From contig JANYDK010000040.1 of NCBI GenBank assembly GCA_025363655.1, positions 92,368 through 156,367 on the forward strand: DNA of 64,000 bases, read 5' to 3'. Origin of the DNA: Deltaproteobacteria bacterium. GTDB taxonomy: Bacteria; Myxococcota_A; Polyangia; Polyangiales; JADJMO01. Within the stretch, counting starts at the first letter, position 1. Each line of letters begins with the position of its first letter. A model generated the notes under the pieces. The model did not search any database and was not told the DNA's origin. It saw only the letters and a list, made by a program, of their open reading frames with translations. Below, piece by piece: positions 8,376 to 17,208 of the stretch. The position numbers were made by a program, and so were the translations under genes.

Positions 8376-8864
8376 ATGAGCACCACCGACGCCGATGATT
8401 TCTCGACTGCGCTCAACGGAGTGGTCGATGGCTGGAACCGCGCGATGGGCCTCCAGTTCACGCGCGCGAACGAGAAGGAGGTCGTCGCCACCTTCACCGT
8501 CGGGCCGCAGCATCGGCAGCCGTACGGCATCGTCCACGGCGGGGTGCACTGCGGCGTCATCGAGACGGTGTGCTCGACCGGCGCGGCGCTCTTCGCGATG
8601 AAGAACGGTCAGTCGGTGGTCGGCCTCGAGAACCACACCTCGTTCCTCCATGCCGCGCGCGAGGGGACGATGACGGCGACGGCGAAGCCGCTGACGCGCG
8701 GTCGTCGTTCCCAGGTCTGGGAGGCGACCGTGACCGACGAAGCAGGGAAAATCGCGGCCACAGGGCGGGTTCGGCTCATCTGCCTCGACGCCGGCGCCGA
8801 GGTGGGCGGTCGGACGGTCGCCATCGAGTCGGGTCATTCGACCGAAGGTGCCGAGCCGAAGTGA
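8376..8864 (+). CDS. PaaI-family hotdog thioesterase
   Basis: This is a 162-residue hotdog-fold protein. The motif PYGIVHGGVHCGVIETVCSTGA is the PaaI/YbdB-type central helix with the HGG signature, and VVGLENHTSFLHAAREGTMTA follows as the usual strand region. The family hydrolyses aryl- or acyl-CoA thioesters in the cytoplasm, typically as a dimer or tetramer. The specific substrate cannot be read from the sequence. The 3' end overlaps the upstream extension of the next gene's frame but not its chosen start. A perfect dyad lies just upstream. Confidence 0.82.
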   Translation: MSTTDADDFSTALNGVVDGWNRAMGLQFTRANEKEVVATFTVGPQHRQPYGIVHGGVHCGVIETVCSTGAALFAMKNGQSVVGLENHTSFLHAAREGTMTATAKPLTRGRRSQVWEATVTDEAGKIAATGRVRLICLDAGAEVGGRTVAIESGHSTEGAEPK

Positions 8865-8895
8865 GATTCGTCGCCGTTGCTGCTACATTTTCGCG

Positions 8896-10257
8896 GTGAT
8901 TACCCTCCACCGACTTCGCTTCGCCTTCGCCCCCGTCCTCGCGCTCTCGGGCCTCGCGCTCTCGGGTCTCTCCAGCGCGTGTAGCAGCAGCAGTTCGTCG
9001 AATCCGGCGAGCGACGCGGGCACCACCACCGACGTCGGCACGAATCCGTGCGGCGTGGCGGCGACGCGGGTCGTCTTCCTTCCTGCGGGAAGCAGCGAAG
9101 CCGACGTGCAGAAGGCCTTCGTCGGCGCGAAGACCGGCGACAGCATCGTCTTCGACAAAGGCACCTTCGCCTTCTCCAACACGCTCACCTTGGCGACCGA
9201 CGGCGTCGCCGTCTGCGGACAAGGCATGGACGCCTCGGTGCTCGATTTCACTGCACAAAAGACGGGCAGCGAGGGCATCTACGGCGACAAGGTGAAGAAC
9301 TTCTCCATCTCCAAGCTGGGCGTGAAGAACACCGCGGGCAATGCCATCAAAGTCCTCGGCGGCATGCAGCTCGCCTTCCGCGCGCTGAAGGTGGAGTGGA
9401 CCAATCCGAACCCGGCGACGCACGGCGCCTACGGCATCTACCCGGTGCAGTCGCAGCAGGTGCTCATCGAAGACTCGGTGGTCATCGGCGCCAGCGACTC
9501 CGGCGTCTACGTCGGCCAGTCCGACACGGTGGTGCTCCGGAGAAACCGCGCCGAGCAGAACGTCGCCGGCATCGAAATCGAAAACACCTACAACGCCGAC
9601 GTCTACGAGAACACCGCCACGGGCAACACCGCCGGCATCCTCGTCTTCGACTTGCCCGACCTGCAGCAGCTCGGCGGGCACGGCATCCGCGTCTTCAACA
9701 ACACGAGCAAAGAGAACAACACCAAGAACTTCGCGCCGGTAGGCAACATCGTCGGCAAGGTCCCGGCGGGCACCGGGTTCTTCGTCATGGCGAACAAGGA
9801 CGTCGAGGTCTTCGGCAACACCTTCGACGGCAACCAGACGGCGAACAGCGCGGTGGTGAGCTTCTACGTGACGTCGATCGACATCAAAGACACGAAATAT
9901 TACCCGTTCCCGACGCGCGTCACCTTCCACGACAACACGTACCTCAACGGCGGGAAGAAGCCGGACATCAGCCACGACATCGGTCTCCTCGCCAACATCA
10001 ACATGGCGCTCTTCGATGGCGGACACGTGCCTGACATCGTCTATGACGGCATCCTCGATCCGGCGAAGCCCGCGGGCACGAACCCGATGGAGGTCTGTTT
10101 CAAGAACAACAAGGACGCGACCTTCGGCAACTTCCACCTCGACAAGCTCCCCAAAGACGGCACCGACCTGACCGGCATCCTCACCAAGGACGCAGCGAAC
10201 TACGACTGCGCGCAGACGCCGCTCCCGAAGGTCGTCGTGCCGGGCCTCGCCGAATGA
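8896..10257 (+). CDS. Secreted parallel beta-helix repeat lipoprotein (partner of SO2930-type cytochrome)
   Basis: From the GTG at 8896 the protein is 453 residues. This start gives a clean lipoprotein signal (RLRFAFAPVLALSGLALSGLSSAC), whereas the longer ATG at 8848 adds an arginine-rich leader inside the preceding gene. After a Ser/Asp linker come right-handed beta-helix repeats, e.g. GIEIENTYNADVYENTATGN, GIRVFNNTSKENNT and DVEVFGNTFDGNQT. This is the architecture I associate with TIGR03805, which characteristically sits beside an SO2930-like diheme cytochrome. The next gene is exactly that, overlapping by 4 bp. The beta-helix may bind polysaccharide, but function is unknown. Confidence 0.78.
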   Translation: MITLHRLRFAFAPVLALSGLALSGLSSACSSSSSSNPASDAGTTTDVGTNPCGVAATRVVFLPAGSSEADVQKAFVGAKTGDSIVFDKGTFAFSNTLTLATDGVAVCGQGMDASVLDFTAQKTGSEGIYGDKVKNFSISKLGVKNTAGNAIKVLGGMQLAFRALKVEWTNPNPATHGAYGIYPVQSQQVLIEDSVVIGASDSGVYVGQSDTVVLRRNRAEQNVAGIEIENTYNADVYENTATGNTAGILVFDLPDLQQLGGHGIRVFNNTSKENNTKNFAPVGNIVGKVPAGTGFFVMANKDVEVFGNTFDGNQTANSAVVSFYVTSIDIKDTKYYPFPTRVTFHDNTYLNGGKKPDISHDIGLLANINMALFDGGHVPDIVYDGILDPAKPAGTNPMEVCFKNNKDATFGNFHLDKLPKDGTDLTGILTKDAANYDCAQTPLPKVVVPGLAE

Positions 10258-11426
10258 GGCGTTCTGCGAGTGCCATTTCTCGGCTGGCTACGTGCGCTGC
10301 GTGCGTCGTGTTTGGAGGCTCTCTCGCCTCGTGCTCGTCGAAGTCGAGCGATGCACAGCCGGGCACCGATGCCGCGGCGACGTGCGTGCCCGGCGGAGGA
10401 ACTGCCGCATTCGCGACGCCGCCCGACGACTTGTCGTGCTTCGGCGTCGTCGAGCTGAAGAACGGTGTGATCTCGCCGCTCAACGGTGGCGTCGTCTACG
10501 AGCTCAACACGCCGCTCTTCTCCGACTACGCGACCAAACTGCGCACCGTATGGCTCCCGACGGGCACGTCGGCGAAGTGGGCCGACGACGGGAAAGTGCT
10601 CGAATTCCCGATTGGAACGGTGATCACGAAATCGTTCGGCTTCCCCGACGACGCGCGCAAGCCGGCGCCGAAGGTGAAATGGGTCGAGACGCGCGTGCTC
10701 GTCCGCGCCGACACCGGCTGGGTGGCGTATCCGTACGTTTGGAACGACGCGCAGACCAAGGCGACGCTGCAAATCGTCGGCGGGCTCTTCCCCATCGACT
10801 ACGTGCACACCACCGGCGAGACGCTGCACCTCTCGTATCTGGTGCCCAACGCGTTGCAGTGTCGCAAGTGCCACGAGACCGCGGGCGGGATGGGCCTCAT
10901 CGGACCGAAGACGCGCAACCTCAATCGCACGCATCACTACGACGACGGCGACGACAACCAGCTCGCGCGCTGGACCAAGCTCGGCATCCTCACCGGCGCG
11001 CCGTCGGCGAGCGCGTGGCCGAAGCTCCCCGCGTGGGACGACGCCACCACTGGCACCGTGCCCGAACGGGCGCGCGCGTTCCTCGACGTCAACTGCGCGC
11101 ACTGTCACAGCGAAGACGGCGGGGCGCGCACCACTGGACTCGTCCTCCGCTACGACGAGACCGATCCGCACAAGACCGGGAGCTGCAAGAACCCCGTCGC
11201 TGCGGGCAAGGCCACCGGAGGGCTCCTCTTCGACGTCGTCCCCGGCAAACCCGACGAATCGATCATGATTTACCGCCTTTCATCGACCGAGGCGGGCGTG
11301 ATGATGCCGGAGCTCGGTCGCAGCGTGGTGCACAAGGAGAGCTTGGATCTGATTCGTCAGTGGGTGACGGGGCTCCCCGGGACGTGTGATTCGCCTCCTC
11401 CTTCGAGCGACGCTGGGCCGGGCTGA
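10254..11426 (+). CDS. SO2930-family diheme c-type cytochrome lipoprotein
   Basis: This 390-residue protein starts at an ATG overlapping the stop of the beta-helix gene (ATGA), implying translational coupling. The signal peptide ends in a lipobox (GGSLASC). The middle contains GGVVYELNTPLFSDYATKLRTVWLP and a heme-like CRKCH site followed by GPKTRNLNRTHHYDDG. The C-terminal half has a second CAHCH heme site. The order fits the SO2930/HNE_0200 family (TIGR03806). Known members are periplasmic or surface multiheme proteins of undefined role, always noted for pairing with the beta-helix protein. A Ser/Pro-rich tail follows. Confidence 0.85.
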   Translation: MRRSASAISRLATCAACVVFGGSLASCSSKSSDAQPGTDAAATCVPGGGTAAFATPPDDLSCFGVVELKNGVISPLNGGVVYELNTPLFSDYATKLRTVWLPTGTSAKWADDGKVLEFPIGTVITKSFGFPDDARKPAPKVKWVETRVLVRADTGWVAYPYVWNDAQTKATLQIVGGLFPIDYVHTTGETLHLSYLVPNALQCRKCHETAGGMGLIGPKTRNLNRTHHYDDGDDNQLARWTKLGILTGAPSASAWPKLPAWDDATTGTVPERARAFLDVNCAHCHSEDGGARTTGLVLRYDETDPHKTGSCKNPVAAGKATGGLLFDVVPGKPDESIMIYRLSSTEAGVMMPELGRSVVHKESLDLIRQWVTGLPGTCDSPPPSSDAGPG

Positions 11427-11458
11427 CGCCTCCGCTCGTGCGTGATAAGGCGCCCACC

Positions 11459-11998
11459 ATGTCGCGATCTCTCGTCTCGATGTTGGCGCTCGTCGCCTCG
11501 CTCCTGGGTGCTACCTCGCTCTCGGGTTGCGGTCGTGCGATCACGCCGGCGGAGCTCGACAAGAACGGAACGCACGTCTTCCACGGCCATCAGAAGCCCG
11601 AGACGGTGCACGCCTCGGCGATCGCGCTGAAGACGCTCGGCTACGAGGTCGTCGTCGAAGACGTGGCGAACGGTCGCGTGAAGACATCGCCGAAGCTGGT
11701 CACCGTACACGCCGTCGGCGGCAACGGTTCGGCCACCGCCATCGCCGACAGCATCCAGTGGAGCCTCGAGATCGTCGGCACCTCGAGCGACTCGGTGGTG
11801 AAGGCGCATCCGCACGCGTTTCGCAACGGGCTCGCCATGGACGACAGCCAGCTGCAAGCGGGCGCGGTGAACAAAGCGTTCCTCGACCTCTTCAAGGAGA
11901 TCGACGAGAACCTCGGCAGCGGCCCGATCGCGACGCCGACGCCTGCGACTGCGCCGAAGAGCAAGGCACAGGCGAAGAAGCCGGCGAAGGTCTTCTAG
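11459..11998 (+). CDS. Small lipoprotein of unknown function
   Basis: Starting at ATG 11459 the protein is 179 residues, with a signal peptide and lipobox LSGC. The mature part (VFHGHQKPETVHASAIALKTLGYEV... KAFLDLFKEIDENL) looks like a single mixed alpha/beta domain. An Ala/Pro/Lys-rich C-terminal tail follows. I recognise no family. It follows the cytochrome gene by ~30 bp and could belong to the same transcript. Its stop overlaps the stop of the convergent zinc-ribbon gene by 4 bp (shared CTAG). Confidence 0.6.
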   Translation: MSRSLVSMLALVASLLGATSLSGCGRAITPAELDKNGTHVFHGHQKPETVHASAIALKTLGYEVVVEDVANGRVKTSPKLVTVHAVGGNGSATAIADSIQWSLEIVGTSSDSVVKAHPHAFRNGLAMDDSQLQAGAVNKAFLDLFKEIDENLGSGPIATPTPATAPKSKAQAKKPAKVF

Positions 11999-12633
11999 TC
12001 TCCGCCCGAGCCCTTGAACTTGTCCTCTTCGTCGACGAAGAGGACGTTGAACGTGGTCAGGCTGCCGTAGGCGCCGGTGATGTAGCCCTGGAGCTTGAGC
12101 TTCTGATCGTCCGGGAGCTCGCTCGAGTTCAGCTGCTGTTCGAGCACCCGCAGGCGGTTGCGAATCATCACGATTTTGTTGAAGAGCGTCTCCAGCGGGA
12201 CGACCTTGTCCTGGAGACCCGGCTTTCCGGGGCGGAGGACCATTTGCCCGCCTCGCCACTTGTCGGCCAGCGCGGTCGGCGTGAGGCCGAGCTCTTCGCG
12301 AATCACCTTGCGGAGCAGCATTTCGAGGTCCATCTCGTCTCCTTCGAAGCCGAAGTGTTCGTCGATTTCTACCGGCGGGTGCGTACGCTCGGCCGGCGTG
12401 ACGATGGCGACCTCGCCGCTCGCATCGGCCGAGGCCATCACCCGCACCCCGCCTGGCTGACGTTCGCCGCGCTCGCCGGGGTGGCGGTTGTGACGATAGT
12501 TGTGCTGGCTCTGGCAGAAGCCGCAGATGACGCGGAGGATTCGGCCTGCCTCGTCGACGGCGATCACGCGGTGATCGCGCGGCTCTTTGCAGACGCGGCA
12601 GTGATCCTCGACCGTTTGTCCGGCGCGAAACAC
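11995..12633 (-). CDS. Zinc-ribbon protein of unknown function
   Basis: This is a 212-residue soluble protein. The N-terminus carries CRVCKEPRDHRVIAVDEAGR and CGFCQSQHNYRHN, a two-knuckle CxxC/CxxC zinc ribbon. A C-terminal helical region follows (MDLEMLLRKVIREELGLTP, then IRNRLRVLEQQLN and LQGYITGAYGSLTTFNVLF). The C-terminal helix could be a coiled-coil dimerisation segment. There is no signal peptide. It could be a regulator or RNA-binding factor, but nothing in the sequence decides this. It is convergent with the small lipoprotein gene. Confidence 0.6.
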   Translation of the reverse strand: MFRAGQTVEDHCRVCKEPRDHRVIAVDEAGRILRVICGFCQSQHNYRHNRHPGERGERQPGGVRVMASADASGEVAIVTPAERTHPPVEIDEHFGFEGDEMDLEMLLRKVIREELGLTPTALADKWRGGQMVLRPGKPGLQDKVVPLETLFNKIVMIRNRLRVLEQQLNSSELPDDQKLKLQGYITGAYGSLTTFNVLFVDEEDKFKGSGGD

Positions 12634-12673
12634 GCCCGGAACTTAGCACGCGCGTTTCGCGAGGTCCGCCCTC

Positions 12674-13198
12674 TTACTGGTCGATCACCCGCTTGGCGCA
12701 CCCAGCGAATTTTTCCGCGTCCTCGCGTCCGCCCTTCTCGGCCTGCTTCATGATGTCCTTGGCGGTCTTCGGCTCGAGGGCTTCGAGGGCGGCGAACTCG
12801 AGGTTGCCTTCGCGCACTTCTTGGCGCTGCTTGCGACCGTTCACGAGGTGCTCGGAGGTCTTGGTGACCTCCAGCTGGAGGCCGTTCTGCGACTTCTCGA
12901 AGCGGACCGTGAGTGTCTCGTCGCCACCAGTCTTTTTGGTGTTCGAGGTCTCGACGCTGTCGTCGCTCTCGGGCGGGTCACGCGGGAGGTCGAAGCCATC
13001 GTCGCGCGCGGCCTTGCGAAGGGCGCCGTAGATCTCGTCGCGCGAGCTCTCGTAATAGACGTGATCGCGCACCAGCTCGTCGCGTCGCAGTTGGGTGGCG
13101 ATTTTTCGCGCTGCCGTCTTGCAAGCGCCGGCACCGGCGATGAAGAGGAGGGAGACGGCGAGGAAGAGGACGATCCGACGGAGCGAACGAGCGGACAT
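12674..13198 (-). CDS. Putative lipoprotein/secreted protein of unknown function
   Basis: The ATG at 13198 is preferred over a GTG two codons upstream because GAGG lies 6 nt before it. The protein is 174 residues with a signal sequence (RRIVLFLAVSLLFIAGAGAC) ending at a lipobox-like cysteine. The mature part is charged and helical at first, then beta-like around ETLTVRFEKSQNGLQLEVTKTSEH, and ends with a cysteine near the C-terminus. No family is recognised. It lies upstream of the zinc-ribbon gene on the same strand, 40 bp apart, possibly in one transcript. Confidence 0.55.
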   Translation of the reverse strand: MSARSLRRIVLFLAVSLLFIAGAGACKTAARKIATQLRRDELVRDHVYYESSRDEIYGALRKAARDDGFDLPRDPPESDDSVETSNTKKTGGDETLTVRFEKSQNGLQLEVTKTSEHLVNGRKQRQEVREGNLEFAALEALEPKTAKDIMKQAEKGGREDAEKFAGCAKRVIDQ

Positions 13199-13270
13199 GG
13201 GCACCTCGAGCGGTCGTTAGACTGGCCTCGCCGAAAAATACTCAAACTCGGTCGACGAGAATGATCAGGC

Positions 13271-14209
13271 TTATTTTTTCGAGGTTCGGAGCGGCGTCGC
13301 CCACGCGAAGAACCGCGAATCACGGCCATGCTGGGCGGCGTCGAGGAGGGCGCGGAGCCGCGTGGTCACCGGCCTCGCCGGATCGCGCAAGGACGAGCCG
13401 TTGATCGTCGAGATGGGCGCGATCGGATGTGACGAGGCCGTGAGAAACGCTTCATCGGCGGCCGCGAGGGTGGTGAGCTCGAGACGCTCTTCGCGCACCA
13501 CGATGCCCTCGACGCGCGCCAGCTCGAGCACCGACGCGCGGGTGATGCCGGCGAGGATTCGTCCGAGCGGCGGCGTATGCAGCGCACCACCGATGACCGC
13601 GAAGACGTTGGCCGTCGGCGCCTCGGCGACGTCGCCTTCGCGATCGAGGAGCACCACCTCGTCGTGCCCGGCGGCGAGCGCACGGCGGCGTGCGAGCATC
13701 GGACCGAGGTACGACGCGGCGACCTTCGCTTCGCAAGGAAAGACCTCGGGCCCGGCCTTGCGCACGTCGGCGAAGACGGCGACGCGATAGGCCTCGGGCT
13801 TCACCTTCGGCGGCGTTCCCGGGCGCGTCGTGTCACCCGGTGCGTAGGCGGCGATGGCGACAGCGGCGCGTGGCGAGGCAGGGACGACGTCGCCCTCCAT
13901 CGATGGGAAGAGCGCTGACCAACGGAGATATCCGGCGTCGAGCCCGCTCGCGACGATGGCTTCATGGGTAGCGGTCTCCAGCGCGTCGAGGGACCAAGGC
14001 ACCTCGAGGCCGATCGTCGCGGCGCTCGCGAGGAAGCGTTCGAGATGCTCGCGGAGCCTGAAAATGAGGGTTCCAGCCGATCCGCGATGAAACGTTCCGA
14101 AGTCGAAGACCAGGCTCCCACGCTGGAGCGAGTGCGCCATCACCGACACCTGCGCCGCGGCGAATGGGACGATGGCGCCGTTCATCCACAGCGGCCGTTG
14201 CGACGTCAT
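13271..14209 (-). CDS. Class IV PLP-dependent aminotransferase (branched-chain aminotransferase / aminodeoxychorismate lyase-like)
   Basis: This is a 312-residue fold-type IV PLP enzyme. The opening motif WMNGAIVPFAAAQVSVMAHSLQRGS is typical. The PLP lysine should be in CEAKVAASYLGPMLARRRAL, and HDEVVLLDREGDVAEAPTANVFAV supplies the conserved Glu and Asn-x-Phe. GRILAGITRASVLELA binds the phosphate. The lysine region looks more like IlvE-type transaminases than PabC lyases, but the substrate is undecided. The gene is divergent from the methyltransferase, and the frames leave only ~100 bp for both promoters if the methyltransferase start is as chosen. Confidence 0.8.
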   Translation of the reverse strand: MTSQRPLWMNGAIVPFAAAQVSVMAHSLQRGSLVFDFGTFHRGSAGTLIFRLREHLERFLASAATIGLEVPWSLDALETATHEAIVASGLDAGYLRWSALFPSMEGDVVPASPRAAVAIAAYAPGDTTRPGTPPKVKPEAYRVAVFADVRKAGPEVFPCEAKVAASYLGPMLARRRALAAGHDEVVLLDREGDVAEAPTANVFAVIGGALHTPPLGRILAGITRASVLELARVEGIVVREERLELTTLAAADEAFLTASSHPIAPISTINGSSLRDPARPVTTRLRALLDAAQHGRDSRFFAWATPLRTSKK

Positions 14210-14309
14210 CGACGATCTCTCGCCCGCGGCGCCAGCGACGTCAAACCACTACTGGCGCAGCATCTTGCGGTATCAAGGAGCTGGTGGTCTCTCTCGACGA
14301 GATGGGCGC

Positions 14310-15758
14310 TTGAATCCGCGCCCCGAGAACGCGCGACGACGCGCCATTCGCGGTGATTTCCAGACGCCGCCGGCGCTCGCACGCGCGGTGATCGAGACCC
14401 TCCTCGCGCGCGGTGAGATTCCTCGGTCTCCCGCGGTGGTGCTGGAGCCGACGTGCGGCGTGGGCGCGTTCCTCGTCGCGGCGCAGAAGTTCCTCCCGAG
14501 CGCAAGGTTGTGCGGCTTCGACGTCGACCAGGCACATGTCGAGCACGCGCGCGTCGCGCTCGGCGCTGCGACGGCCGGCCTCGAGCAGGTGAAGGTCGGC
14601 GATTTTTTTCAGATCGATTGGGGAGCAGTGATCGCCGCGCTGCCCGAGCCGATCGTGGTGCTCGGCAATCCGCCGTGGGTCACCAGCGCCACGCTCGGCG
14701 CACTCGGCGGCGACAATAGGCCAGAAAAGCGCAACGACATCGGCCTTCGCGGTCTCGCGGCTCGCACGGGGCGGAGCAACTTCGACATCGCCGAGTGGAT
14801 GATCGTCCGTCTCTTGCGTGCGCTCGAAGGTCGTCGTGCGGTGCTCGCGATGCTCTGCAAGACGAGCGTCGCGAGGCGCGTGATCGACACCCTCGAACGC
14901 GAGCGACTCCCTTGGGGACCGGGCGGCCTCCGCGCGATCGACGCGCATGCTCATTTCGGTGCCGAGGCCGACGCGGCGCTCCTCGTGATCGCGGCCAGGC
15001 CCGTTCACGAGCGGGCGCAGTGGCCCGTCTTCCCCGACCTCCCGGCCGAGACGCCGACGTCGCACGTGGCGCACGTCGAGGGCACGCTCGTCGCCGATCT
15101 CGAACGATTCGAGCGCACGCGTTCTCTCATCGGCGTCTCGCGACCGGAGTGGCGCTCGGGCATCAAGCACGACGCCGCGTCGGTGATGGAGCTGCGTCTC
15201 GAGGAGGGCATCCTCCGCGACGCTGCCGGCACCCTGCTCGACCTCGAGCCGGAGGTAGTCTTCCCGCTGCTCAAGGCCGGCGACCTGGTGAACGGGCTCG
15301 CCGAAGCTCCGCGCCGCGCGCTCCTCGTCCCGCAGCGAAGCCTCAAAGACGATCCTTCACACCTGAAGCATCGCGCGCCTCGCGCCTTCGCGTACCTGGA
15401 GGCCAACGCCGAGCGCCTCGCCGCGCGCAAGAGCAGCATCTATCGCGCCCGCCCGCGCTTCTCGATCTTCGGCGTCGGCTCCTATGCTTTCGCGCCGTAC
15501 AAGGTCGCCATCTCCGGCCTCCACAAGCACTTGCGACCGGTGGTCGTCCCGCCCTTCGAAGGACGGCCGGTGGTCTTCGACGACACCTGCTACTTCCTTC
15601 CCTTCGACGATCACGCTTCGGCCTTGCGCGCGCACGCTGCGCTCGACTCTCCACAGGCTCGCGACTTCCTCCTCGCGCGCATCTTCTGGGACGCGAAGCG
15701 GCCGGTGCAGAAGGGCGTCCTGCAGTCGCTCGATCTCGAGAAGATCACGACGCCCTGA
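14310..15758 (+). CDS. Orphan N6-adenine DNA methyltransferase (Eco57I-like)
   Basis: The conserved protein begins at ARRRAIRGDFQTPPALA. Motif I follows as LEPTCGVGAFLVAA, and the catalytic motif IV is GNPPW. A long C-terminal region, from about LDLEPEVVFPLLKAGDL to RARPRFSIFGVGSYAF, resembles the target-recognition part of Eco57I-like enzymes. From the TTG at 14310 it is 482 residues. An in-frame ATG at 14172 would extend into the divergent aminotransferase, so I treat the start as uncertain. AAGGAG at 14275-14280 has no in-frame start at normal spacing. No restriction endonuclease or specificity gene is adjacent, which argues for a solitary methylase. Confidence 0.78.
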   Translation: MNPRPENARRRAIRGDFQTPPALARAVIETLLARGEIPRSPAVVLEPTCGVGAFLVAAQKFLPSARLCGFDVDQAHVEHARVALGAATAGLEQVKVGDFFQIDWGAVIAALPEPIVVLGNPPWVTSATLGALGGDNRPEKRNDIGLRGLAARTGRSNFDIAEWMIVRLLRALEGRRAVLAMLCKTSVARRVIDTLERERLPWGPGGLRAIDAHAHFGAEADAALLVIAARPVHERAQWPVFPDLPAETPTSHVAHVEGTLVADLERFERTRSLIGVSRPEWRSGIKHDAASVMELRLEEGILRDAAGTLLDLEPEVVFPLLKAGDLVNGLAEAPRRALLVPQRSLKDDPSHLKHRAPRAFAYLEANAERLAARKSSIYRARPRFSIFGVGSYAFAPYKVAISGLHKHLRPVVVPPFEGRPVVFDDTCYFLPFDDHASALRAHAALDSPQARDFLLARIFWDAKRPVQKGVLQSLDLEKITTP

Positions 15759-15772
15759 TCGGTCGAAGTGCT

Positions 15773-17116
15773 TCAGCGAACTTTCAACGCCCAGAGACCG
15801 GCCGCCCAGTTGGCCGCGTAGACGATGTGGTTGGTCGCGTCGTAGGTCATCTCGAAGGGACCGCCAGCGATCGCGGGACCGCCCGGAAAGTCGCTCCATT
15901 TGGTGTCGTCGCTCTCCTTGGCGGTGACGAACTTCGGGCCACCCACCGGCGCGCTGTAGAGGTTCTCACCATCGCCGAGGATGGTGTTGAAGCCGGCGTA
16001 AGGTCCGATCGGCGTCCAGCTCACGCCGTCGTCGCTGCTGCGCATCAGATGGGGAACGCCTCCCGCGTAGAGCTTTCCTAGAGGCGACGCATAGATGCCA
16101 CCGCCGCCGTGTTGCATCTTCACGTCCGAGGTGGCGAGGCTCCAGTGAGCGCCAGCGTCGCCGGTGCGGAAGTATCCGGCGTCCTGCGTGCCGAGGAGCC
16201 ACGTGCCCGGCGCGTGAAGGAACCAGATGCCATTGCCGTGGCTCCATCCGGGCTCCGGATCGTGGACGATCCACGTCTTGCCGCCGTCCCTGCTCTCGAG
16301 GACGCCGGAGTCTTCGTTGCGAGATGGATATTTGCCGAATCCATTCCACGGCGAGTGCGACGTGACGAGGACGTGGTCGAAATCGCTGGGATCGGCCGCA
16401 ACGTCGTAGACGTCGATTTGGTAGAGCTTGTTCGCCTCACCGACGGCAGCGAACCCGTCGGGCATCGTCCACGTCTCGCCGCCATCGCGGGAGACCCAGA
16501 ATCCCTGGGTGCCACCGCGCACGCCGTCGGCGGCATAGAGCCGATTGCGATCCTTCGGATTCACGCGCACGTGAATCGGCTCGTCGAGCTTGCCGGTCTT
16601 TTTCCAGGTCGTTCCGGCGTCGGTGCTCTTGTAGAGGCCGACGTTGCCGTCGTCGGGTTTGAAGCCGCAGACGCCGAGGTAGAGCGTGCCGACGTCGCAG
16701 GGATCGAGTGTCACGCCTTGCGTGAAGACGTCGTCGCCTCCACCGACGTGGAACGCCACGCCCGCTGGCGAGATGTTCTTCCAGACGCCGACGGTGAGCG
16801 CAGGCGCGGTCGCCGGAAGCGTCGTGCGAGGCGAGCTGCACACGGCAGGCGGAAGCGGCGGAACGGAGCTGTCGATCGGTGCGTCGAGCCCCCCGTCACC
16901 GGGGGAGGGTGCCCCATCCTTGCCCGCGTCGCTCCTCCCGATCGCGGCGTCACCCGCGGCATCACCCGCGCCAACGGTGTTCGTGTCGCTCGTCGGATCA
17001 CCCGCATCGCCTGGACTTTCAGACGATCCATCACCGCCAGATCCGCTGCAGGAGGTGGTGCCGAAGGCGAGGACGACGGCGCCGAGGAAGGCGAACGAAC
17101 GATCACGAGAGCTCAT
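15773..17116 (-). CDS. Secreted lipoprotein with BNR/Asp-box beta-propeller
   Basis: This 447-residue protein has a lipoprotein signal ending TTSC. A long Asp/Gly/Ser/Pro-rich stalk (~residues 25-95) carries the domain away from the membrane. The globular part contains Asp-box repeats: YKSTDAGTTWKK, VSRDGGETWTM, ESRDGGKTWIVHD, FRTGDAGAHWSL and MRSSDDGVSWTP. These mark a sialidase/Vps10-like beta-propeller. No sialidase catalytic arginine triad is obvious, so a glycan- or protein-binding role is as likely as catalysis. It is convergent with the methyltransferase gene (14-bp gap). Confidence 0.78.
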   Translation of the reverse strand: MSSRDRSFAFLGAVVLAFGTTSCSGSGGDGSSESPGDAGDPTSDTNTVGAGDAAGDAAIGRSDAGKDGAPSPGDGGLDAPIDSSVPPLPPAVCSSPRTTLPATAPALTVGVWKNISPAGVAFHVGGGDDVFTQGVTLDPCDVGTLYLGVCGFKPDDGNVGLYKSTDAGTTWKKTGKLDEPIHVRVNPKDRNRLYAADGVRGGTQGFWVSRDGGETWTMPDGFAAVGEANKLYQIDVYDVAADPSDFDHVLVTSHSPWNGFGKYPSRNEDSGVLESRDGGKTWIVHDPEPGWSHGNGIWFLHAPGTWLLGTQDAGYFRTGDAGAHWSLATSDVKMQHGGGGIYASPLGKLYAGGVPHLMRSSDDGVSWTPIGPYAGFNTILGDGENLYSAPVGGPKFVTAKESDDTKWSDFPGGPAIAGGPFEMTYDATNHIVYAANWAAGLWALKVR

Positions 17117-17208
17117 GGCGACACTGCCCTAGCAACGCCCCTGCCAGCGCCTTGCGTGGGACATTCGACCGCAGCGCGCCTCGTCGAGGTCGATGGTATG
17201 CGCAGACG

